DNA of 64,000 nt, taken from contig CAVYGM010000008.1 in the NCBI GenBank assembly GCA_963768025.1, forward strand, positions 40,284 to 104,283. The letters are read 5' to 3'. Positions 56,985 to 64,000 of the stretch are shown here, one piece after another; position 1 is the stretch's first letter; each line of letters begins with the position of its first letter. The notes beneath the pieces were generated by a model. The model was not told the origin of the DNA. It did no database searches and was given only the letters and a program-made list of their open reading frames with translations. A program made the position numbers and the translations under genes. This stretch comes from CAVYGM01 sp963768025 (GTDB lineage: Bacteria > Bacteroidota > Bacteroidia > Cytophagales > Spirosomataceae).

Positions 56985-58300
56985 TTAGTACGTAGTATTC
57001 TGAGGATCGAAATTCGCCCAGCCGGTGGTCCAATCCATAGCACCGAAGGCACCGCGGTAGGCCGTAGCGTCAAAGCCGGCGGGCAGGGTAGCGCCACCGC
57101 TCAGCAGGGGTGAGCCTGCTTTAGGAACCAGCACGGGACGGGCAGAAAGGGTATTGAAGTTTGTATCCAGCATGAGGTCGGCCACGGCCGTGTACACCTT
57201 ATTTTTGTTGGCAGCGGCATCAAATATGGTCTGATCTACGCCCGAGAAAGTGGCAATAGGTCCCTGCAGGATGATACCTTCCAGCTTCATTTTGCCAGCC
57301 TTGTAGTTGTCGGCTACCTTGTCCTGAAGCTCAATGCCTTTGGGGAAGGGGCCAACAAAGGCGCTGTTGTAAATGGACAGTTCCGTGCTGCGGCGCAGGC
57401 GAGTAGCCGAGCGGTACTTGGAGCTCGGTTCGCCGGGGGCCAGCACGGCCGTGATGTTGGCAAATTTGGGGGCCGTCTTAGGAGTGGCTTCCGAACCCGA
57501 TGCGTCGTTGTCTGACTCAAAGGCATTGGAATCACCAGCCTGGTCGGCTACGCTCGGATCGCGGATAATCAAGCCGTACTGAACCATACCGCTGAAACCA
57601 TTGTCTGTGTCAAAGTCATCGTCCAGGGCGCGGTAGGCAGATCAGGTGCTTTGCATTGACGCGTTCCGCCAAACCACTCGTAAGCATCGTCGCCACTGTA
57701 CGACACCTGTACGTAGTCAACCTGCGTGCCGGAGCCTACCCCACCGAAGGTCAGGCCGTTGATTTCCTTGTCGGTTTCGAAAGCAATACCGGCAAATTCG
57801 ATACGGACATACTTCAATTGGCCGGAGTTGTCGGCAGGATCGGTGCCACCAAACTGTGACACGTTCTCACCTTCCACGTAGGCGGGAGTCTTGTTTACAG
57901 GGGCTTTGCCCAGAAGTACCAGTCCACCCCAGTCACCGGCAGCCCGCTGTCCGGCGGCCTGGTTGGAAGTGAATACGATAGGCTTGTCCTGCGTACCTAC
58001 GGCAATGATCTTAGCGCCGGGCTTGACAATCAGGGAGCCTTTGGTAGGCTTGTCTCCCTTGATGATTGTACCCGGTTCGATAGTCAGGGTAGCCCCACTT
58101 TCTACGTAGACGAAGCCTGTGAGAACGTACTTGTTGCCGGCCCGCCAGGTGGTATTGGCAGTGATGCTTCCGGTGATGGTTTCGGTGCCACCCGTTGGCG
58201 GGGTGATGATGTCATCCTCGTCTTCCTTGTTGCAGGCGGTAAAGCCGGTCAGTAAGGCTCCGAAAATAAATAGCTTGACAAAACTTGATAACTTTTTCAT
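56985..58300 (-). CDS. Right-handed beta-helix lipoprotein, two frameshifts
   Basis: A surface or periplasmic lipoprotein of about 438 residues. The start at 58300 gives MKKLSSFVKLFIFGALLTGFTAC, with a lipobox Cys. The body has beta-helix rungs (YVESGATLTIEPGTIIKG, GSLIVKPGAKIIAVGTQDKP, DWGGLVLLGKAPVN). Extra bases at about 57661 and 57639 break the frame; repaired, the sequence reads WFGGTVNAKHLIAYRALDDDFDTDNG into the downstream part. Such proteins commonly follow a TonB-dependent receptor in Bacteroidota, as here (54-base gap), and may be its surface partner in place of SusD. Substrate unknown. Confidence 0.8.
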
Positions 58301-58354
58301 AGGACATTTCTGGTTTAACAATCTGACGTTGGTAAGGCTTTTGTGGTAGGGATA

Positions 58355-61173
58355 TTAAAATTTGTACGTAAGGCCAACGGTAGAGTAGGTACCCCGGCGG
58401 TAGGTCTGGTAGGTTTCGTCTACGTTGGTGATTTTCTGGTCGAGGTTGCTGTCCTGAATCAGGCGGAAGGGCTGGTTGAGCAGGTCTTGCACGCCTATTT
58501 TTACTTGCAGGTGCTCACCAATGGACTTGATGATGTTGAAGTCGATCACGTTACGGGGCATTTCGTATACCGTAGGCTGAATCTCCTTATCTCCCACCAG
58601 GAAGATGCGCTTACCTACTACGTTGTAGAGGACATTCACCTGCCAGCCGCTGTTGGGATCGGCGTAGTAGAGGCCAGTGTTGACCAGGTAAGGCGACTGC
58701 CCCTGCAACTGACGGTTATTTTCCTGACCCGTAAAGCCGGTCAATACACTGCTCTTGATCAAAGAGGCATTCAAGAGGAGGGTGAGGTTATCCACAAAAC
58801 CGGAGGTGGTCAGTGACTTCAGCGACTTGCGTACCTCTACTTCGGCCCCTACGGCGTAGGCCTGCTCGGCGTTATCCACGTAGAAAGCTACCCCTGAACC
58901 AGCGTACCGAACGCGCGCTTCGATCGGATTGCGGAAGTGCTTGTAGAAACCAGCTACCGAGATGACCTCTCCGTCGGAAGGATAGAACTCGTAGCGTAGG
59001 TCGGCGTTCTGGATCGTCGGTGTTTTCAGGTCAGGGTTACCTACCCGCGATACGTCAAAGGCAAAGTCATAGTAGGTGAAGGGAGCCAGCTCGCGGAACT
59101 CGGGACGGTTGAGCGTGATACCGTAGGCCAGGCGGAATAGCGACTTGTCGGTTACGTTATAGGCCAGATTCACCGAGGGCAACGGGCGGAAGATGGGGTT
59201 GTCTACCCGGACAGGGGTACCCGATCCGCGCAGGCGGCTTTGCAGTTGCTGACGGTTGTACTCGGCCCGGAAGCCCAGCGATGCGTTGAACTTGGGCGAG
59301 AAAGGAATGTAGGCTCCAACGTACCCGGCCAGCAGGGTGTTCTGGGCCATGTACTTGTCGTCGAAGTTGGTGCGCTCGGCGTAGTAGAGTTTATCGCTGG
59401 CAATGTTGCTGGCCTCGAAGAGCTGGTCAGGACCCTGACTTAGGATTTCCTGCGGTACGCCACCGGGATTGGTCAGGTTGAACCACCGGGCCTTGAATGC
59501 CCGGTCTTTGTACTCGCCGTAGGCACCGGCCCGCAGCTTGATGGTCATCTTGTCGTTATCCTCATAGCCATTGCGGGCAATGCGGTGTTCAACGTCGCTG
59601 CGGAAAGAAGAGGTGTACTCATTCAGTGAGGAGTAGAAACGCGCCCCCCGCGCCAAACTGGCGTTGCTGCCGGGTACGATCTCTACGGTGAAGGGATCGT
59701 TGGTGCCGATGTTGCGACTGGAAACAAAGCGGCGAAAATCCGGCTCGTCGCGGTGGGTATAGCCAAAGGCACCCGTCCATTTTACGGTGGTAGCGTCCGA
59801 CAAGTCGTGGGTACCGCTCAACTGACCCGTATAAATACTCTTGGCTTCGTACCGGAAGGCGTAGTTCTGTACGTCGCGACCATTCTCCTGGGTAAAGCCC
59901 TGACGGAACGTAGTTTCTTTGTTGGTAAGCTGATTGAACAGGTTGCGGAACTCGATCTTGTGGTTGGGATTCAGAATCAGACGCCCAGTTGGACATTACA
60001 CCCAGCCGTACGTTTTCGGCATTGAGCTGGTCGTTGTACTTCACCCAGGTAGCCGACTCCTGCTTGGCTGGATCAAACGACAGGTAGCGGTACTGATCCG
60101 TGTTCAATACCTGGTGTGAACTGGTATAGCTCAGGTTGTTGAAGGTAGTAAAAGTCTTGTCGCCCAGGTACATCTTCCGGTTGTAGCCCAGCGACAGGCG
60201 CAGGTCAGGATTGACCGTGCTGTTTTTTACATTAAAAAACTCGGGCAGATTCCGGAACGCATTCAGGCTGGCCTGCGAAGGACGGTTCTCGTTGATCAGC
60301 GTGTTGGTGGTAGGGAAGGATGCGGGTAATTTGCGGTCACCGGCCCCAAAACCAAAGGCATCGCCGGGAGCTCCCTGGTAGCTAAGCGCATTTTGGAAAG
60401 TAGTACCGCTACGAAAACTGCTGGAGACACTCAGCGACAGGCCGTTTTCGTCGGGGATCGTCTTGGTGTAAATCTTAATGACGCCGCCCGAAAATTCGCC
60501 GGGTAGCTCGGGAGCGCCTGATTTGTAAATCACCATGCGGTCGATGGCGCTGCTGGGAATCAGATCAAATGAGAAGGATTTTACATCTACCTCGGTGGAG
60601 GGCGTAATGGCATCGTTGAGCATCACAGTATTGTAGCGCTCGTTCAGACCGCGGATAATCACGAAGCGGTCGTCCTGAATGGACACACCGGGTACCCGGC
60701 GAATGACCTGCGAAGCGTCGCGATCCTGCGACTTCTGAATCTGCTGAGCCGAAATACCCACGGCTACCTGCTCGGCCTGCCGGATTTCGGTCACCACCGA
60801 TACGTCGGTGAAGGTCTGGCGCTGACCCACGATTTTCACCTCCGACAGGGTAGCCACGTCCTCTTCCAGGGTACTGTTGATCAATACTGCCTGGTTGGGG
60901 TACACGGTTACCTCCACCTCTTTGGCTTTGTAAGAAATATAGGTGATAAGGACAGTATGCTTACCGGTAGGGACATTGCGAATTTCGAAGCTGCCCTCGA
61001 TGTCAGTGGAAGTTCCCACCGGAGGGGTGGTGCCTTTAAGTACGACGCTACCGCCAATGATGGCTTCCTTATTTTTTGCGTCAAGAATGGTTCCTTTAAT
61101 GCTGCCAGTTTGGGCAAAAGCCATTACGGAAATCAGCGTCAGGAGAAGTGTTGATAAGAGATGCTTTCTTCAT
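58355..61173 (-). CDS. TonB-dependent receptor with carboxypeptidase-like domain, two frameshifts
   Basis: An outer-membrane receptor of about 940 residues. The repaired start at 61173 reads MKKHLLSTLLLTLISVMAF (extra base at 61164). A carboxypeptidase-D-like regulatory domain (GSIKGTILDAKNKEAIIGGS) is followed by a plug (VIRRVPGVSIQDDRFVIIRG, NERYNTVMLNDAI) and a 22-strand-type barrel ending GLTYKF. The second break is at 59981 (extra T); repaired it reads SNWALILNPNHKIEFRNL. It is not SusC-type, because it lacks the VGYGTQ signature. It is followed by the beta-helix lipoprotein. Confidence 0.9.
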
Positions 61174-61203
61174 TTTGGGTGTCAGTGTACTTTTATTTCG
61201 ATG

Positions 61204-61231
61204 CAAAAGTACGCTGGCTATATTACCCCAA
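61204..61231 (-). promoter_or_regulatory. Promoter of the TonB-dependent receptor operon
   Basis: A perfect -7 TACTTTTG (61204-61211) and -33 TTG (61229-61231) with a 17-base spacer on the minus strand, 30 bases upstream of the start at 61173. Confidence 0.65.
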
Positions 61232-61395
61232 TGTTATGTCAAGATTACGGATGGATTATCTAATTATAGCTGATAAAACACTTTGATAATCAATTGCTTA
61301 CAAAGTCAACTATATTCCGAATAATATTTGTTGGTTCTTTTCTGAAACAAAACTTTTCTTCTGTTTTTTGCAAAAAAAATAGGAGAAAAGAACGC

Positions 61396-62871
61396 CTACT
61401 CCACAATTCCATTTCCCTTTTTTTGGTAGGGTTTATCCACGTCATATACGTAGCCATTGATCACCACGTAGTGTACTTTCCCATCTTTTTTCAAGACAAA
61501 AGTAGCCGTGTCGCCCAGGTCGGGTGCGCTGGTCGGGACAGAGGCCCCCCGGAGAATATGAAAAGGCTGGACTGTAAAATACACTCCCAGGTTGCGACGC
61601 GGCACCGCAGCCAGCGTCAGGTAGGTGTACCCCTGCTTCCAGAGTGTAACGGGGTTGAGTTTGGCGGCTTCGCTGATGCTTTTGAGGGGTGTAGGGTACA
61701 CCTTGCCGCGCTCCATCACGTAACCCTCGGCATTGATTTCCTCCGAGCCGAAGTGGGTAGAGAGGTCGCCGTACTCCTCCACTTTGCTATACGTAAAGAA
61801 TTTGGTAGCCGCGGCATAGTTCACCTCGTTGCGGTTGATGCCCAGGTCCGTCTGATAGCTCTTGCCGCCCTGCTTCACGGTGGCATTGCGCACCAGCAAA
61901 TCGAACAGGTAGCGTCCATTTTCGGGAATCTGGTAATAGTCTTCGCGGTTTTCCGCGGCCAGGCTACCATCGGCTACGGCCACTAGTCCGGACAGAATGG
62001 CCACAAAATTCAGCTGCCGGATGTACTGTTTCTCAGGGTCACCAGGGTACCCCCCGGACTCGATCAGGATAAGCGTGGTACCCCACTTCTGCACGTTATC
62101 GCCAAAGGCCCGGGGCTCGTGCTCGTCGCTGTAGCGGGCCACTTGGCCGGGGATAAACCCCTGCAGCAGCTCGTTCATGCGCACGATCATCTTCATGGAT
62201 TTCTCCCGCACGGGGTTAATGTTACGGTCATAATCATACGCAGTAGCCAGAAAAGAAATGGTAGCTACCTTGGGGCTTCGCCCGGCCGAGTAGCGCGGGC
62301 TCTGGTCGTGAAGATTGAAGCCGAACTCGGGTTTGAGGGTCTGTTGAAGCTCTTTGAGGAGGCGGCCTTCGGGGGTTTGGAGGTAGAGCGCGTCGCGGTT
62401 CATGTCGATACCCTGGGCGGTACGGCGCTGGTAGCGTTCCGCGCCGTCGGGGTTGAGCATGGGTACGATGTAAAGCGTGGTGCTATCCAGCAGTAGTTTT
62501 CGTTCCTCGTCAAACCCATCGTTTTTTGCTTCCAGAAAATTCAGAATGTCAAAAATCGCCATAGTAGCCGTGGGTTCATCGCCGTGCATTTGGGTCCACA
62601 ACAGGGCGGTGTGCGGGCCGTTGCCTACCTTGATCATATTGATTTCCCGGCCCTCAAAGGACTCCCCTACTTTTTTTACTTCGTATAGCGGGTTGCCCTG
62701 CCGCGACTGAATCAGAGCCTGAATGTCTTTGTGCTTAAAGCGGCGTTGGATTAGGGTACTTTCGCGGTGGGTAGCGTGGGCGTCGTGCAGGCGCTGGGCC
62801 AGCGGGATGGGTTGAGCCGAAAGCATAAAGGGAAGATAAAAGACCGTAAGAAGAGCGAGTGATTTATTCAT
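61396..62871 (-). CDS. M14-family zinc carboxypeptidase
   Basis: A 491-residue secreted peptidase. Signal peptide at 1-19 (ending MLSAQ). Zinc ligands His96 and Glu99 are in TQMHGDEPTA; the third ligand His is in NLHDQSPRYS; the catalytic Glu is in LIESGGYPGDPEK. M14 enzymes remove C-terminal residues from peptides; some act on peptidoglycan peptides. The C-terminal 150 residues are an extra domain often found in Bacteroidota members. Frame intact. Confidence 0.9.
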   Translation of the reverse strand: MNKSLALLTVFYLPFMLSAQPIPLAQRLHDAHATHRESTLIQRRFKHKDIQALIQSRQGNPLYEVKKVGESFEGREINMIKVGNGPHTALLWTQMHGDEPTATMAIFDILNFLEAKNDGFDEERKLLLDSTTLYIVPMLNPDGAERYQRRTAQGIDMNRDALYLQTPEGRLLKELQQTLKPEFGFNLHDQSPRYSAGRSPKVATISFLATAYDYDRNINPVREKSMKMIVRMNELLQGFIPGQVARYSDEHEPRAFGDNVQKWGTTLILIESGGYPGDPEKQYIRQLNFVAILSGLVAVADGSLAAENREDYYQIPENGRYLFDLLVRNATVKQGGKSYQTDLGINRNEVNYAAATKFFTYSKVEEYGDLSTHFGSEEINAEGYVMERGKVYPTPLKSISEAAKLNPVTLWKQGYTYLTLAAVPRRNLGVYFTVQPFHILRGASVPTSAPDLGDTATFVLKKDGKVHYVVINGYVYDVDKPYQKKGNGIVE

Positions 62872-62889
62872 GACTCCTGTTTATTTCTG

Positions 62890-62924
62890 CAAAAATAGAG
62901 TCTATTAATCAGAAAAACCGCAAA
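62890..62924 (-). promoter_or_regulatory. Promoter of the M14 carboxypeptidase gene
   Basis: A perfect -7 TATTTTTG (62890-62897) with a TTTG (62921-62924) at a 23-base spacer on the minus strand. The TTTG is part of the palindromic repeat at 62916-62972. Confidence 0.5.
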
Positions 62925-62972
62925 GGCGCGAGGGCGCAAAGAAAATCCTTGCGTCCTCGCGCCTTTGCGGTT
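62916..62972. repeat. REP-like palindromic element
   Basis: A 24-bp inverted repeat (outer arm AACCGCAAAGGCGCGAGG, one G.U pair) around a 9-base loop. It lies between two divergent genes, so it is unlikely to be a terminator. It is built of CGCAAAGGCGC-type words, which recall dispersed intergenic palindromes of Bacteroidota genomes. Confidence 0.7.
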
Positions 62973-63040
62973 CCCCATTTTCAGAAGAATATTCCGACCT
63001 TTGCAAAAAAACAGCACTCCCCACCAGGAGCCAGAAAACT

Positions 63041-63763
63041 ATGAAGATTGATTTCAAAGATATAATCCTATTCGAAGACGACGATTTTCTGATCGTCAAC
63101 AAACCTCCACACCTGGCCACGCTGGATGAGCGGACCCTCGACCGAGGTGGTAGCGTACTCCGCCTTGCCAAAGAATACAACCCGGATTTGCAGGCTGCCC
63201 ACCGGCTGGATAAGGAAACCTCAGGCGCACTGGCCTTTGCCAAGCATCGTGAGGCGTACCGGCATTTGGCCATGCAGTTTGAGCACCGCGAAGTTACCAA
63301 GCGCTACCATGCCGTGGTGAATGGCATCCACAATCTGGATAGCGTGTCGGTGTACCTACCCATTATGCAGCTCAAAAACGGTACGGCCGTCACTATCGAC
63401 CGTACCAAGGGCAAGATCGCCGAAACCATCTTCAACACCCTTAAAGTATACCGGGGCTATACCCTGGTGGAATGCATCCCCATCACGGGCCGGATGCACC
63501 AGATCCGCATCCACCTGTCGTGCTTGAAAGCACCCATCGTCAACGATCCTCAATACGGTGGGGAGCCTATTTATCTATCCAAAATCAAAAGGAAGTTTAA
63601 TCTAAAACAGGAAACCGAAGAGCAGCCGCTCATCCAGCGCGTAGCCCTACACGCGCATTCGCTGTCGTTTTTTTTGATGGATGGTGAGGGTGTCCGGGTC
63701 GAAGCCCCCTACCCTAAGGACATGGATGTGCTGGTGAAGCAACTGGACAAATGGGGGGCCTGA
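63041..63763 (+). CDS. RluA-family pseudouridine synthase
   Basis: A 240-residue RNA-modifying enzyme that isomerises uridine to pseudouridine in rRNA or tRNA. The catalytic Asp57 lies in AAHRLDKETSGALAFAK. Other family motifs are DFLIVNKPPHLATLDE, TKRYHAVVNG and CIPITGRMHQIRIHLS. No S4 RNA-binding domain precedes the catalytic domain, so it is a short form. Frame intact. It is divergent from the M14 gene across the palindromic element. Confidence 0.92.
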   Translation: MKIDFKDIILFEDDDFLIVNKPPHLATLDERTLDRGGSVLRLAKEYNPDLQAAHRLDKETSGALAFAKHREAYRHLAMQFEHREVTKRYHAVVNGIHNLDSVSVYLPIMQLKNGTAVTIDRTKGKIAETIFNTLKVYRGYTLVECIPITGRMHQIRIHLSCLKAPIVNDPQYGGEPIYLSKIKRKFNLKQETEEQPLIQRVALHAHSLSFFLMDGEGVRVEAPYPKDMDVLVKQLDKWGA

Positions 63764-63791
63764 GCCGCCCATTTGTCTCAGGACAGAAGGG

Positions 63792-64000
63792 TCAAACAAA
63801 GCCAATAGAGGCAAGTGCTACCACAACATACAACCCCAATAGCACGATAAGCCCTCCGAATACAATACCCAGAATAGCCATTATACGCGAAGAGGAAGGT
63901 CCATCGCCCTTTTTGGTTCGAACCAGGCCCACGATACCCAGCACCAGGCCAATCAAACCAAGCAACAAACCTACGCCAGAGCCTATCAGCAGCAGCAAAA
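63792..64000 (-). CDS. Small membrane protein (DUF4190-like), cut by the window edge
   Basis: At least 68 residues with two Gly/Leu-rich transmembrane helices (SGVGLLLGLIGLVLGIVGLV and IMAILGIVFGGLIVLLGLYVV) separated by a basic/Ser loop (RTKKGDGPSSS). The pattern is that of DUF4190-like proteins. The frame is open to the end of the window, so the true start probably lies beyond base 64000. It is convergent with the pseudouridine synthase gene across 28 bases. Confidence 0.65.
   Translation of the reverse strand, partial: LLLLIGSGVGLLLGLIGLVLGIVGLVRTKKGDGPSSSRIMAILGIVFGGLIVLLGLYVVVALASIGFV

Noticed and set aside
1..64000. CRISPR arrays, tRNA or rRNA genes, insertion sequences, phage or integrase genes
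   Set aside because: I looked for regular repeats with spacers, T-loop-like GTTCRA words with flanking stems, and transposase or integrase motifs and found none that hold up.

Overview
The window is from a member of the Bacteroidota, most likely order Cytophagales near Spirosomaceae (Runella/Dyadobacter/Spirosoma relatives). Evidence: a SusC/SusD pair, an ExbB-ExbD-ExbD-TonB operon, DUF6702 and DUF6134 proteins, a yceD-rpmF-plsX-fabH-efp-accB-accC cluster, and several upstream regions with the Bacteroidota promoter form (-33 TTG/TTTG, -7 TAnnTTTG). I saw no rRNA, tRNA, CRISPR array, insertion sequence or integrase. The assignment rests on gene content and recalled family features, not on a search.

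Layout. 0-5.4 kb: SusD (cut by the window edge), SusC, a secreted nucleoside hydrolase and a small secreted protein. 5.4-12 kb: an rRNA m5C methyltransferase, an M28 peptidase and a large BNR-repeat (sortilin/VPS10-like) secreted protein, the last two frameshifted. 12-26.4 kb: a secreted caspase-FGE fusion, a lipoprotein, an asparaginase-2 family hydrolase, AlgH, a ClC channel, a gamma-carbonic anhydrase, DedA, an ABC-F ATPase, a second FGE protein, a Gfo/Idh/MocA oxidoreductase and ApbE. 26.4-35.3 kb: chorismate synthase, BatD and the TonB operon, which also carries a phosphate-binding-like lipoprotein and a TPR protein. 36-42.5 kb: a NeuD-like acyltransferase, then the ribosome/fatty-acid cluster. 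42.5-49 kb: UxaB, Lon, DUF6702 and RseP. 55.6-64 kb: a DUF4143 ATPase, a beta-helix lipoprotein with its TonB-dependent receptor, an M14 carboxypeptidase and an RluA-type pseudouridine synthase.

The most interesting part is a tight minus-strand operon at 49,035-55,552. Read 5' to 3' it encodes (1) a cytoplasmic fusion of about 1,330 residues joining an amidase_2 peptidoglycan amidase, a caspase (His409/Cys471) and a C-terminal SGNH/GDSL hydrolase; (2) a 277-residue protein whose layout resembles bacterial gasdermins; (3) a membrane-anchored CHAT (caspase-like) protease; (4) a membrane protein with a LytR_C-like tail. I read it as a candidate gasdermin-type cell-death or anti-phage system in which the protease also carries cell-wall and ester-hydrolase modules. 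The gasdermin call is inference from recalled sequence character and context.

Sequence quality matters here. About 24 single-base frameshifts, mostly insertions, break otherwise conserved genes in two blocks (8-22 kb and 50-61 kb), while 22.4-50.6 kb is clean. Apart from one in-frame stop within the ABC-F tail, the reading frames resume at once with family-like sequence, so assembly or read errors are more likely than decay. I give restored gene spans and the position of each break.
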